Source: Phocoena phocoena (lineage: Eukaryota > Chordata > Mammalia > Artiodactyla > Phocoenidae). From it: 64,000 nucleotides of DNA. The stretch is from positions 45,215,124 through 45,279,123 of the forward strand of contig NC_089226.1 in NCBI RefSeq assembly GCF_963924675.1, in the 5' to 3' direction. Positions within the stretch are counted from its first letter, which is position 1. Every line of letters starts with the position of its first letter. The notes beneath the pieces are model-generated. The model saw only the letters and a list, made by a program, of their open reading frames with translations, did no database searches and was not told the DNA's origin. The translations under genes and the position numbers were made by a program. This document shows positions 1 through 10,648 of this stretch, piece by piece.

Positions 1-518
1 AAAATGAAAGAAAAGGCAAGAGAAATGTTATTGTATATCCCTGTGGACCTAACCAAAATTAAAACTCTAAAGTAAGCTTTATTCTATTTCATAGGCAACA
101 ATTCTATTTTTAAAAGGAAATCTGTTAAGGGTAAAGGATTAGGAAAATGGTAATAAACCGAACGAAAAAATAAAAGTCCTCGAGGGAGTGTTTCACAAAA
201 GAGAGAGTTGCCTGCTGAGGAGTAAAGGAAATTGCTGGCTTCTCCGAGCCACCTTGGAGGATGGGGCAAGGGAGATCAAGGTAGATACTCCTGCCTGGCT
301 AACAGTGAACTCCTTTAGGACTTGCTGGCAAGAGGAAGCTGTGGGCGAGGTGTTTGCCAGGCAAGTCTTCTCAGTAAAGTGATTCCTTAAGTCTTCAGGT
401 TCCTTCCTGGAGGTCATGTGACAGGTTATTTCCTGGTGTCCAATCTAAAGACTCTGGGGCCAAAAACAGCTGTCACCCCACCTCCACCCCCCACTGCCAC
501 CTTGTTATATTTCCTGTG
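1..518. other. Unclassified non-coding sequence
   Basis: No repeat family or exon recognised. All frames are short and without domain-like character. A C-rich patch lies at about 477-500, next to the SINE that follows. Confidence 0.5.
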
Positions 519-528
519 CTTGGGGCTT

Positions 529-881
529 TTTTTAAAATTTTTATTTATTTATTTTTGGCTGCACTGGGTCTTTGTTGCTGCGTGCAGGCTTTCTCTAGTT
601 GCGGCGAGCGGGGGTTACTCTTTGTTGTGGTGCGCGGGCTTCTCATTGCGGTGGCTTCTCTTGTTGCGGAGCATGGGCTCTAGGTGCGCCGGCTTCAGTA
701 GTTGTGGCACAGGGGCTTCAGTAGTTGTGGCCCTCGGGCTCTAGAGCGCAAGCTCAGTAGTTGTGGCACATGGGCTTAGTTGCTCCGCAGCATGTGGGAT
801 CTTCCCTGGCCAGGGCTTGAACCCGTGTCCCCTGAATTGGCAGGTGGATTCTTAACCCCTGCACCACCAAGGAAGTCTCGC
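529..881 (-). mobile_element. CHR-type SINE, long form, minus strand
   Basis: Read on the minus strand it starts with the tRNA-derived head (ending near 881, 'gacttccttggtggtgcag' type) and runs through units of the type 'ccacaactactgagcc' to an A-rich tail, seen here as the T-rich stretch 529-556. The flanks carry an imperfect target-site duplication, 'cttggggctt' at 519-528 and 'tttggggctt' at 882-891. The long form retains several internal 'caactactgaagcc' units that the compact copies elsewhere in the window lack. The long frame across it is chance. Confidence 0.9.
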
Positions 882-891
882 TTTGGGGCTT

Positions 892-2192
892 GTTGACTAA
901 GAAAGAATTTTCACTTGAGTTAAAAGAAATAAACACACGAAGACACCACCCTCCCAAATCCCAAATATACTTTAATGTAGGGCTAGAGCGTGGCACATCC
1001 TTTTGAAATTCAGAGCAGGTCTCACTGAAGAAAAAAAAAATGCATTCCTCTGATTTTTACCTATGGCTTTCTCTGCTGGTTCAGTCTAAATCCTCTGTTA
1101 CCCTATTGCACAAAACTCGCTCTTGTAGGTTTCTCTAATTTTCTGCAAAAATTCCAAATAATTGTTATTTTCAGACCTCCTGGTCTATGAAATCTAAATG
1201 TACAAATGGAAAGAATCTTAGGGATTACCTGAGGTTGTCCAAGCCCTTCAGACCTAACCAGAGGTTTGATTTTCCCAAGCAGCAGAGCTCAGAAAGCCCT
1301 TCAGAGAAAAGATGCTGTGACCCTCTCTGGGCATGATTTCAGGGGCAGATGTCAGTGCTTCAGACCTCTGTTCCCAGGCTCTTTGCATTCTACCTCAAAG
1401 CCTCCCTGTGTTCCTGACTCCTTGTATTAGGGCTTCTCTTGACCCTGCCCACATCCAGCCCACTAGCAGGAAGGCTGAGATCACTTACCACTTGGTTTGG
1501 ATTTCAATACCAATATTCACTCTGTTTATGGAAGAAGATTTGTCCCTTACTTGGAGGCTTTTTAGGCACTTCCCATGAATGTGATCAGAAAGACGGGTTT
1601 AAGAGAAAGTCTCAAAATCACACCAGGAAAGCATTTACTCACTTGCTGCAAACAGAAAGCAGAACTTGGATGAGGTAAAACATGGGCCAAACAGAGTTTG
1701 GGAATTTATTCCTCCCTGTACCCACGTGCCTCCTTAGCATGGACAGTCAAGCTGTTTCTAACTGCCAACAAACTTGTCCTGATATCCTGTTCTCACACAC
1801 TCAGGTTCTTTGCTTTCTCTTTTAATTCCTGTCTTTATGCCAGCTGGAAATTCTGCTGTTACAAAAACTAAACATGACTCAAAAAGAAACCCACAGAGAA
1901 GCAAAACAAAAAACCCCAACTCCTTCTCTCCCTTCCCAAGTCACATCTCTGCATAGCCTGTTCTTTGACTACCCATGTGACCACAGTTGCTCACCTGGTC
2001 TTGTCTGCCATTAAGGCCGGGGTGGTCTTCCCCTGGAGTCTCCCGCAGGCTCATTGCTGTTTTCCATCTCTCCACAGCTTCATTCTGGGCCAGAGGGCAA
2101 CATTTTCTAACCCCGACTGCCTCCTCTGGGCTTGCAGGAGTGAGCCCTAAGCCAAATTATGAAATCTTCCAAGGTCTTTGGGTCTTGGCCTT
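892..2192. other. Mostly unclassified sequence
   Basis: No confident element. About 1200-1290 ('ggaaagaatcttagggatta') faintly resembles the ancient mammalian repeat also suspected at 15620-15750. A short A run is at 1029-1039. No exon recognised. Confidence 0.4.
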
Positions 2193-2475
2193 CCCATGCT
2201 CTTTATTTTATTTTATTTTATTTTATTTTATTTTATTTTATTTTATTTTATTTTATTTTATTTTTTTTGGCGGTACATGGGCCTCTCACTGCTGTGGCCT
2301 CTCCCGTTGCGGAACACAGGCTCCAGACGCGCAGGCTCAGCGGCCATGGCTCACGGGCCCAGCCGCTCCGCGGCATGTGGGATCCTCCCCGACCGGGGCA
2401 CAAACCCGTGTCCCCTGCATCGGCAGGCGGACTCTCAACCACTGAGCCACCAAGGAAGCCCACCCCATGCTCTTT
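2193..2475 (-). mobile_element. CHR-type SINE, compact form, with flanking target duplication
   Basis: The body lies at about 2269-2463 on the minus strand. The tRNA-like head is at the right end and the tail is replaced by a long TTTTA array on the left. A perfect 12-bp target-site duplication, 'cccatgctcttt', lies at 2193-2204 and 2464-2475, so the array and body arrived as one retrotransposition event or the array grew from the tail afterwards. The compact body ('ccgctgagcctgcgcgtcc' type) is the GC-rich, cetacean-abundant version. Confidence 0.95.
2203..2268. repeat. (TTTTA)n microsatellite
   Basis: About 13 near-perfect pentanucleotide units, inside the target duplication and directly next to the SINE body. 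On the SINE strand it is (TAAAA)n, so it most likely arose from the A-rich tail. It is a likely length polymorphism. Confidence 0.95.
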
Positions 2476-2649
2476 GATACTCTTTTTCCAGTTGGAAAAT
2501 CAGGCAGGTGTATTATGTAAACACCTAAGTATACTCTCTTATATGAGTTGTAGTGTTACTAAGTTAGCAATACAGTATGACATAGGCAGAATGGGAAATA
2601 AGCCTTAAACATTTCTTAATTATCTCTAAAATATTTCTCTCCATTCTCA

Positions 2650-3140
2650 CTATGTTGTTCTGGTCCAGACCTTTATCATCTTTTACTTGGACACTAGCAT
2701 CCTGAGAAATCTGCATGTTTCCTGTCTGTCTCTAGCCTCTTTATTCTATGCATTTCACATTCCCACCACTGTAATCTATAGAAAATGAAGGTCTGCCTAT
2801 ATTGAATCCTCTGCTTAAATGCCTCTGTACTTAAAAGATAAAAGGTAAGTTCCAAAAGATAAAAGCTAAGATCCATAGCATGGCATTCAATTCCCATCTC
2901 CTGGTCCAACCCAAGGCACACTTCAGGTGACAGGAACTGCACACATAATATTGTTTCTTGACCACTCCATGCTCTACACACCCTGGGTCTTTCTCCTGGA
3001 ATGTCATTCCCTAATTTCTTTCCTAAAGAACTTTTTATCCCTCTAAGCTAAGCACAGAGATTCTACCCAGGCATCATTTAATTCAGAAACATCCACTCGC
3101 ATAACATCCTGTGAATAACTTATTCATAGCACTTGACACT
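2650..3140 (+). mobile_element. L2 LINE fragment, plus strand
   Basis: It follows the L2 3' region in order: a stretch like 'cctctgcttaaatgcctctg', then 'aaggtaagttccaaaag', 'catggcattcaattcccat', and then 'ttcctggaatgtcattccc'-like text. Divergence is high, as expected for L2. There is no open frame. Confidence 0.65.
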
Positions 3141-3179
3141 TTATATTTTTCTTAAAATGTGTTGGGCTACTTTACTATC

Positions 3180-3470
3180 AATATTTATAAAATGTGTTTA
3201 TTGCAGATGATTTGGAAAATACAGGAAAATATGAAAAGAAAGCCAAATGAAAGCATCTAGAGATAGTCTACTAACGGTTTGAGGTATATTTTCCAATCTT
3301 TGGCTCTATGCATAGATTCATATTTTCTTCTCTCTTGTTCCTTCTCACACAGCACACACATATACACAAAAACACCCACTCGCCGATCTAACATATTTTG
3401 TAATCACTTTCATTTTCCACTTAAAAACACATTATGAGCTTTGTTACAAATCCTTAAGTGTCCAGAGAGT
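3180..3470 (-). mobile_element. Ancient L1 (L1M-type) fragment, probably minus strand
   Basis: Phrases such as 'gatgatttggaaaatacag', 'gaggtatattttccaatctt' and 'cacattatgagctttgtt' match the layout of old mammalian L1 3' regions read in reverse. Orientation and exact limits are uncertain. Confidence 0.4.
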
Positions 3471-3689
3471 AAGCTCCATGAGGGATTGGAATGTGTGTGT
3501 ATAAAACAAATACGGAGAGACATTTAGATGAGTGAATAACATAGGCTCTCAAGGATTATTTGTTGAACTAATTTAATAAAGAAAATGATGAAAGGAGAGA
3601 GCAAAAAGAATATGAGAAGAACTAGAGCACATGGAAGGTAGAGAGACAAAGAGAAGAAAGTCAGAAATCATTTGAGCAGGGTGTTTACG

Positions 3690-3850
3690 ACTTTTAAAGT
3701 TTTTACATACTTTATAGTTGATTACCACTATAGCCTTCTGAAGTAGCTATAATAGTTATTTACAAGTCAGGAAAAGGAAACTCAGAAAGGTTAAGTGACT
3801 TGCCCTAGCTTGTGCACTTAATAAGTGGCAGAGCTGGTTGTGGGAATCCA
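3690..3850 (-). mobile_element. MIR SINE, minus strand
   Basis: The conserved core is readable: 'ggaaactcagaaaggttaag' then 'tgacttgccctagcttgtgc' and 'agtggcagagctg'. This is the reverse complement of the MIR core. Diverged, as is normal for this old tRNA-derived family. Confidence 0.8.
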
Positions 3851-4079
3851 TAAACTGTATTTATCTTACTCCACCTGACTTCTGAAAAAGAAAAAGCAGC
3901 AACAAGATCCCTGCTGAGGTCTGGGAGCTCAGAGCAGTGTTCCTGCCACCTGTTGTGGTGCCTGGCACGTAGCTGGTGCTAAGTAAGTGACTTTTGAACT
4001 GACTGAGGAGAAGGGGTGAAAAAGAACAAACAAGCAGATGATGGTCAGTATCTGGGTTTAGGCATCCTCAGTCCACTTT

Positions 4080-4395
4080 TCTTCCTCTTCACCATGCTTG
4101 CCTGATCGGACAAAGCAGGAGATGCTAAATGCCTGCTTCCAGTCTACACCAGCTTCATAATTCTCCATAAACGCAAACTGATTATGTTAAATGTACTGGT
4201 TCCCTTTGCTCTTGGAAAATGTTCAAAATATTCTCCCAGCTTAAAAGGCTCCTCATAATAGGACCCACAGCGTCCCTGTCTTTATGTCTCATTTCTGTTC
4301 TCTTCTTCATTCCAAACACCTCTGAATCCCTGAAAGTACTGGCACATTCTTCCCCTGCTCTTCTTTAGTAACTATTACTTTGATCCTTTCTTTAC
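4080..4395 (+). mobile_element. L2 LINE fragment, plus strand
   Basis: L2-like order of phrases: 'aaactgattatgttaaatg', 'cagcttaaaaggctcctca', 'ataggacccacagcgtccc', then a C- and T-rich run of short words to 4375. Strongly diverged. It directly precedes the MaLR LTR at 4400. Confidence 0.5.
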
Positions 4396-4399
4396 TGAC

Positions 4400-5073
4400 T
4401 CTATTAGTTTTCTATTGATGTGTAGCAAATTACCACACAGGGAGCAGCTTTATACAAATCTCACTGCTTCTCTGGGTCAGATGCCTGGCATGGTGTGGCT
4501 GAGTTCTTTTCTTAAGGTCTCACTGGTCTAAAATCAAGGTATTGGCCAGGGCTGGGGTTCTCCTCTGCAACTTAGGTTGCTCTTCCAAACTTACTGGTTA
4601 TTGGCAGAGTTCATTTCCTGGTAGTTATAGAACAGTGGTTGCCATTTCCTTGTTACATTGTTCCCTTCCACTTCAAACCAACAACAGTGCATCAGATCTT
4701 TCTGGTGCTTTGAACCTCTCTGGTTTCTGCATCTGCCTCTCTCTTGTTTTAAGGGTTCATGTGATTACATTACACACACTTGGATAATCAAGGCTAACCT
4801 CACTATCTTAAGGTCATCTAATTCATTTTTATTTATTTATTTTGCCTGCGCCATGCGGCTTGTGGGATCTTAGTTCCCCAACCAGGGACTGAACCTGGGC
4901 CCCCGACAGTGAAGGTGTCGAGTCCTAACAACTAGACCTCCAGGGAATTCCTCGTCATCTAGTTTATAAACCCAATTAGATCTGCAAAGTCCCTTTACCA
5001 GGTAACATAACGTATTCACAGGCATAACACCAGAGGGTGAAGGTCATGGTGGTCAAATTTCTGCCTACCCCAC
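4400..5073 (-). mobile_element. MaLR (MLT1-type) LTR, minus strand, split by a SINE
   Basis: The left end ('tattagttttctattg', 'tagcaaattaccacac') and right end ('catttctgcctacccc'-like) match the two ends of a reversed MLT1-type LTR of the ERVL-MaLR class. The body includes 'tgattacattacacacac' and 'ggataatcaaggctaacctc'. A SINE at 4821-4953 interrupts it inside 'aaggtcatcta', which resumes at 4954 with the duplicated 'gtcatcta'. It is a solo LTR, with no internal retroviral genes around it. Confidence 0.65.
4821..4953 (-). mobile_element. CHR-type SINE, short form, inside the MaLR LTR
   Basis: The T-rich tail is at 4826-4842 and the body ends 'agacctccagggaattcct' at 4935-4953. The target duplication 'gtcatcta' is at 4813-4820 and 4954-4961. 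This short form has only the tRNA-like head and a stub of the tRNA-unrelated part. It postdates the LTR that it interrupts. Confidence 0.85.
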
Positions 5074-5099
5074 TGATCACTCCAAATTTGGCTTAGTGC

Positions 5100-5190
5100 C
5101 CTTATAGGACCCATGCCCATTCATTTCTGGACTGTAAGCTTCATGAGGGCAGCGACTGAATCTATTTCACAAGTCAGTGATGTGTTGGAG
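5100..5190 (+). mobile_element. Possible L2 3' fragment
   Basis: 'ctggactgtaagcttcatga' followed by 'gggcagcgactg' is the usual L2 3' phrase. Only about 90 bp is recognisable. Confidence 0.4.
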
Positions 5191-5544
5191 CCAGCTTGTA
5201 CCAACTAACAAGTGCCTATCAGTAAATATTCAGACATTTTGCAATCCGGCTGTTAAACACAGATATTATCAAGAAACAAAAGTTTGTAATCAAATAAATT
5301 TTATTTTCTAAAGGGAATAAATAATCAGACTTATCACTTCCTATTTATTGTACTCCTGTTTACTCTTATCTTTTCTCTTGAGGTTATCTTCATTGATTGT
5401 GTCTCTGTGGTGGAAACACTATTGATGTGCACATCTCTTCCTAACTCCCTGTTCAGTGATGTCGCATTGGTAGCTTGAAATTGGATATAGTGGTTGTATT
5501 TATACCGTGGAAGTCAGAAAACACTAGCTGACGGCTTGATTTAT
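5191..5544. other. Unclassified AT-rich sequence
   Basis: Nothing recognised in this stretch; no open frame of note. Confidence 0.4.
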
Positions 5545-5555
5545 TGTTTATTTCT

Positions 5556-5687
5556 CTCTCTATTTTTTTTTTTTTGGCCGCATCGAGCAGCTTGCAGCAA
5601 CTTAGCTCCCCGACCAGGGATTGAACCTGGGCCCTCGGCAGTAAGCTTGCAGAGTCCTAACCACTGGATCACCAGGGAATTCCCTAG
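5556..5687 (-). mobile_element. CHR-type SINE, short form
   Basis: T-tract 5562-5575, body ending 'ggatcaccagggaattccc'. A perfect 11-bp target duplication 'tgtttatttct' lies at 5545-5555 and 5688-5698. It belongs to the same short subtype as the copies at 4821, 9991, 23470 and 35955. Confidence 0.9.
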
Positions 5688-5704
5688 TGTTTATTTCTTT
5701 TGTC

Positions 5705-5830
5705 ATAGGTGAAGAAACTAGGTAGGAAGGGTAATAAGTTTGCCCAGATTCAATCAGCTAATATAAGGTATAAGCCAACGTGGTCTGAACCCACAGCCTG
5801 GACTCTGAACAACTACACTGAAATTGAAGC
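5705..5830 (-). mobile_element. MIR SINE fragment
   Basis: 'gaagaaactaggtaggaagg' then 'taataagtttgcccagattc' and 'tctgaacccac' follow the reversed MIR core in order, with substantial divergence. Confidence 0.6.
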
Positions 5831-5869
5831 GAGAACAAGGCTGTGAGTAGGTAGAGTTTAAAGCCTTGC

Positions 5870-6040
5870 CCCTGGCAGTGTGTTCAAAGGGCCGGAAGAG
5901 GTAGCACCCGGGAACTTGTTAGAACGTTGACGTTCGAGTCCCACCCCAGATTTACAAAGACAAAATGTGTCTTTTTAAAATGCTTTTACAATATACCCTA
6001 GAAATTCCAATGCACCTTAAATTAGAAAACCACTGTTTTG
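5870..6040 (+). mobile_element. MER5-like hAT DNA transposon remnant
   Basis: 'gggaacttgttagaa' plus 'cgagtcccaccccagattta' and the later 'aaaaccactgtttt' match the non-autonomous hAT-Charlie MER5 family. Such elements have no coding capacity. The orientation follows the usual consensus. Confidence 0.65.
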
Positions 6041-6139
6041 GGAGGCAGATGTGCCAACAGGTGACTACACTATGGATTGTCATTAGAGCTAAAGAGGTAG
6101 AGAAATACTGTCAGGGTTTTTGCAAAATTGAGGTGGGTG

Positions 6140-6250
6140 CTTCCTCTATCCTGTGGCACATTACAATCACCTACAGAGCTTTATATAATACCAGGGCCTT
6201 GGCCATTTAAAAATAATTCCAATATATAGCCAGGATGGAGAACTTGTCAG
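6140..6250 (+). mobile_element. MER20-like hAT DNA transposon remnant
   Basis: 'gcacattacaatcacctaca' followed by 'gagctttatataataccagg' matches the left half of MER20-type elements. The right half is degraded or absent. Confidence 0.5.
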
Positions 6251-6412
6251 AAGTGCCATGTTACTTACACCAGGCTTAGATGGATACAGTCATCCCCAGT
6301 TATCAAAACAAACAACCAAACCAATGTCTGTGGCTCTGACCCTGGATCTTAGAGGCTCCAACCATCTCCTGCCCAGGGCTGTAATTGCCCCTCTCCCCCA
6401 GAGTGGTTTCCT

Positions 6413-6473
6413 GGCCTTGCTCTCCACGCAAACGGCCTTGCCCTCCACGCAAACGGCCTTGCCTTCCCACCCC
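6413..6473. repeat. 21-bp minisatellite, about 2.7 copies
   Basis: Tandem units start at 6413, 6434 and 6455 with the motif 'ggccttgccctccacgcaaac'-type (21 bp). The first two differ by one base and the third is partial. Confidence 0.9.
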
Positions 6474-6569
6474 AAACAGACCCTCTGGCTCCTAGGATTT
6501 CATGTCACATGCCCCTCACCTAACACATCCTCTTTTCTCCTTGCCGCTAAGCCATGTCCTTTCCTTTTT

Positions 6570-6725
6570 TTTTTTTTTTAGCTCACATGACATCACCTCT
6601 GTCACCAAGATCAAATTTTACCACAGATCCTTGAAAACAAACCGTACAAAATAAACAGAAGGATTTAAGGGAGGCTACATAATTGTTTGTTCAAATCAAG
6701 CATTCTCCTTTTTTAAAAAAGCTAA
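6570..6725. repeat. Unclassified repeat block, copy A (pairs with 8030-8190)
   Basis: It shares ordered phrases with 8030-8190: 'acaaaataaacagaagga' against 'acaaaataaacagaagaa', and 'gtttgttcaaatcaag' in both, followed by 'attctcctttt' and an A run. By eye they are about 80% alike over about 150 bp in the same orientation. Either an unnamed interspersed repeat or a local duplication. Confidence 0.75.
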
Positions 6726-7639
6726 ATCCCTTTTGTCTGGGTCCTCTGTTGTGTGGTAACAATCCAAGGCCCACAAAAGAGCGCCGAGCTCCCTCCCACA
6801 CGGACTGCTTTTTCTCCAGTACCAGGCCGTGCTCTGGTCAACCACAAGGCAACAGTACCCGACTCCTGCTGGGCAGCTTTCAAAACAGGTCTCAGAAGAA
6901 GCCAGGAACAAACTGATGCTTCTCGTTTTCTCCCAACAATCCCTCCCCAGGGTTCAGATTTACACAGCGACTCCTGTTATCAACTTTGATCTCTTTAAAG
7001 GGTCCCTTGTCTCTGTCTGAGCGATACAGAGCCTCTGTGAGAACAGCAGTAAGAAAGCTTATGATCTTCCTCTCACATGATCAACAGACTGATTGCGTCT
7101 TCTGGTTTAGTAACTTCCTCTTTATTCACGCCAGCTGCTGAACAAGTTGCCAGTAACCCTGATTGGGGATGTAATTGGTTCTTTGGATTCTGTTCCATTC
7201 CTAACCATGTTTCAAGCTTGTAATTAGGTAGTGGGTTATGTAGACTGAAAAAAATGGTTCAGCTGAGTGCAAGAGAAAGTCTTTCCAGGTTACTCTTTCA
7301 TCCTAAAAATTCATGAAGGCATGCAAACCAACTTCACTTATTTCCTCTTTTGTTTCTCAGAGAAAAGGTTTTTGTTTGTTTGTTATTGGGGTTTTTTTTG
7401 GGGGGGGATGGGTGTTAGAGGTGATGGGTGGTGGCTTACAGAAATTCTAGGAAAAAGACATGGAAATGAATTATATTTAAAACAAGCAAACTGAAACAGT
7501 CTCTAAGAAGTCCAGCAAAACTCCTTTGACAATTGAAAAGTTTCAGCTTGATATGAGCCCTCACTTGAACTTTGTTATTTAAAATTTCCTATATTTAAAT
7601 TATAAATTCTAGGAACATAGATATTTATTTATTTATGCA
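6726..7639. other. Unclassified sequence
   Basis: Moderately GC-rich until about 6960, then AT-rich. A G run occurs at about 7400-7408. No repeat family or exon recognised; frames overlap on both strands without domain-like content. Confidence 0.4.
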
Positions 7640-7930
7640 TACATACATTTAAGCATGAATTCATTCATTTATACAATAGATATTTACTGAATGTTTGATA
7701 TAAACAATAGGTTCAGAGTAAACAGAAATAAATAAGACATATTCTCTGCCCTCAAGTAGCTCATAATCTAAAGGGACAGAAAAGTGTAAAGATATAAATT
7801 CTCTAATATCTTACGTGTGCTAAAATGGACATTTCTAGAGAGTACAATGGGATCCCAACAATCAACAAACACTGTGATCAACTCTATAATGGTGGCAGTA
7901 GCTGGGTGGGAAATTTTCTTAATAAAGCAA
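7640..7930 (-). mobile_element. L2 LINE 3' fragment, minus strand
   Basis: 'aattcattcatttatacaat', 'agatatttactgaatg' and then 'ctctgccctcaagtagctca' reproduce the reversed L2 3' end (conserved phrase about 'atttattgagcacctac'). It fades out after about 7900. Confidence 0.65.
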
Positions 7931-8029
7931 AAGAAATAAAGAGGAGGAAATTTCTAGAAAAAAAAATCTTTAAGATCACCTTTCTATAATAAAAACTGAG
8001 GTGCTCCGATATTACGTCTAGCTTGCCTC

Positions 8030-8190
8030 ATTTTTTCTGCAGATGACAGCACAGTCCTGACCAGGATCAAACTGTACCACAAATCCTCAGAAACAAATTT
8101 GTACAAAATAAACAGAAGAATTAAAGGGACGGTATACAGTTCTGTTTGTTCAAATCAAGTATTCTCCTTTTCTTTAAAAAAAAAAAAGCC
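8030..8190. repeat. Unclassified repeat block, copy B (pairs with 6570-6725)
   Basis: Same orientation and phrase order as copy A, ending in an A run at 8175-8187. The spacing between copies is about 1.46 kb. I do not recognise the family. Confidence 0.75.
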
Positions 8191-9575
8191 TGTCTAGTGC
8201 TGTCTTTTACATGATACCCATACATCAACTGGGGTAACCCTACTCCCTGAACTAAGAATACTCAGAAGTCCCATGCCACAATCAAAGCCGTTTCTAAGAG
8301 TTCTATGAATCCCTGGAGGACTTAGGTTTCCATTATCACTTCTAGCTCTGAGTTCCTGCTCCCACAAATCAGCTCTATTTAAGCATTATTTCACCTTCCT
8401 TGCGTAATGCCCCCGATTTACATCACTTTGGCTCAAGTATAGAATTTCAAATCTCTTCCTTGATCTTAAAAAGCACCACCAACAAAATCATGCTGGTAGG
8501 GTTCTCATACTTGTAACAACAGTGTAAGGAGCAAAGAACCAAATCCCTGTGAGAACCCATGACCCACTTGAACCAGTCCACCTTTGTCTTTTGGCCACAA
8601 GGACACAGTGGTGTCACTTGCTTATTCTTCATCTTGGTGGTGTCCATCCGCCTTTCCCACTCTCTTCTCCTTCCAGGTGGGCCTCCTGGCTTGCTCCTAG
8701 GAACTGCAAATTCTTTTTACACTGTTCAGTATAATATGGTACTCTCCAGTCCCACTCCCAAAATTCAGCTCGAGATTACTTTTGCTTATTCAAAATCCCA
8801 CAGGGTCTGAGTAACCCTGGGATGGTGCTTTTGTTCTCAGGAGAAATTACACCTCTAATACAATCTGTTTTTCTTAGAAGGTACTTACAGTTTTATATAG
8901 CAATCTCCTCCTACATTACACCCAGCACTCTTCACATTTGAGGATGACATTACTATTCATCAAACTCTGCTTTCTTTTCTTCTTACGTTTGTTCTGGTTT
9001 TCTTTGGAACTGGTTTGCAAGAAATCCAGTTCTGTTACCGTACAGCCACGCCTCACTATGAACTCCAAACATAGTCAGATCATGATTTTGTTGAATTTGG
9101 ATGCCTTAACTCTCTAGACACCCAAACACTCAGGAGCAACTATTATCTACCAGTCATGATATTTAAAATGTGCCTCTATCTCTGGATTAATTTACTTGTT
9201 CTATAAACTTGAATCATGCACCATACTTTAAATTAATCTTTGTTCTGTTCTAGACGAGTTCACAGTCTGACCAAATATAAATCCCAAAATGGTTTAATGA
9301 AAGGGACCATCTTTCGAATTAGTGCAAACCCTCTCAAGGGGGTGGCTTTAAAGGGACAATCTTCTTTTGTAGCCTATTTTCCAGTTCATTAGTTAGAACA
9401 TTAATTCCATGCTTTGCAGTTGTGCCTGGTACTACATGCTCTATCTCCTGGGATAGCATGGTGGAATACCCTTTGAAAAGAAAAAAAGAGTTGTAGAAGT
9501 GGAAGGTTTAAGATTCTTCCCCCACCCCCAGTTGTGACTTAGAAAATCCTCTGCAATGTTTTTATAGAGCCTGAA
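8191..9575. other. Unclassified sequence
   Basis: No repeat or gene recognised. Short frames at 8447-8810 overlap on both strands and show no domain-like content. AT-rich overall. Confidence 0.4.
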
Positions 9576-9690
9576 GCATTATAAATATTACTCTATATTA
9601 TAATCATGCAATTACTTGCCTGTCTCCTCTCCTAGACATGAATCTCTGCAGGGCAGGGTTAGGGTTTACCAAAACTCAGTTCTAGCATAG
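9575..9690 (+). mobile_element. L2-like fragment
   Basis: 'ttgcctgtctcctctcctag' followed by 'acatgaatctctgcagggca' matches the L2 3' phrase before its terminal repeats. Short and diverged. Confidence 0.4.
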
Positions 9691-9990
9691 GAGACTGAAA
9701 CTGGCAGTGTACTCACAGGAGCTTTATGGAAGAAAAGGGAGAGGAGAGAAGAGAGAGAGAAAAGAAGCTATTATGACTATCCTTTGTGGGAGGGAGATTA
9801 TTCTACACAATTGCTTCGATTTGGCATCTGGGAAAATCTCCCTTCAGAGGTGTGGTCAATCTTATAGTTTGTGGATGGCTTAGTACCAGGATCTCAGTTG
9901 TCAGCTACCCCAAGCTGGGTATAGTCTAGGCACTGGGATTAAATATCTTTTGTAAGATGGGCAAATAATATTAAAGTCTTGTAGATATTT

Positions 9991-10109
9991 AAAAACAATT
10001 TTTTTGGCCACATGACATGTGGGATCTTAGTTTCCCGACCAGGGCTCCAACACGCACCCCATGACGTGGAAGCTCAGAGTCTTAACCAGTGGACCGCCAG
10101 GGAAGTCCC
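9991..10109 (-). mobile_element. CHR-type SINE, short form
   Basis: Body from 'ttttttggccacatgac' to 'ccgccagggaagtccc'. A 16-bp target duplication is at 9975-9990 and 10110-10125 ('agtcttgtagatattt' against 'agtcttatagatattt', one mismatch). Confidence 0.95.
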
Positions 10110-10240
10110 AGTCTTATAGATATTTTATGCCAAACTCTACTACATCATACTCCATGAACATCACTGCTGCTGGTGACCAAAATGGGATTCTAACCCTAAG
10201 TTTTATTTTGTTAAAATGCTTTCAATTTGTCATATCTTAG

Positions 10241-10643
10241 TGTTATCGGCTGAACTTTGTCCCACTCCCCAACTGATATGTTGAAGCTGTTACCCCCAGT
10301 ACCTCAAAACGTGACTGTATGTGGAGATAGGACCTTTAAGGAACTGATTAAGGTAAAGAGAGGCTTTCAGGGTGGGTCATAATCCATCTGGCTGTTGTCC
10401 TTATAAGAAAAGAAACCAGGACACACAAAGAGACACCAGGGGTACACGTGCACAGAGGAAAGACCATGTGAGGACACACACACAAACAACCATCTGCACG
10501 CCAAGGAGAGGGGCTTCAGAAGAAACTAATCCTGCCGACAGCTTGAGGACTTCCAACCTCCACAACTATCAGAGAATGAATTTCTGCTTAAGTCACCCAG
10601 TCTGTGTGGTATTTTGTTATAGCAGCCCCAGAAAAGTAACACA
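10241..10643 (+). mobile_element. Solo MLT1A-like LTR (ERVL-MaLR) with perfect 5-bp target duplication
   Basis: It begins 'tgttatcggctgaactttgt' and ends 'aaaagtaacaca', with internal MLT1A phrases 'agtacctcaaaacgtgactg', 'gtccttataagaaaag', 'ccaaggagaggggcttcaga' and 'gtcacccagtctgtgtggta'. The flanking duplication 'cttag' is perfect at 10236-10240 and 10644-10648. At 403 bp it looks complete. No internal region or second LTR follows, so it is a solo LTR left by recombination. The 102-residue frame across it is chance. Confidence 0.9.
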
Positions 10644-10648
10644 CTTAG

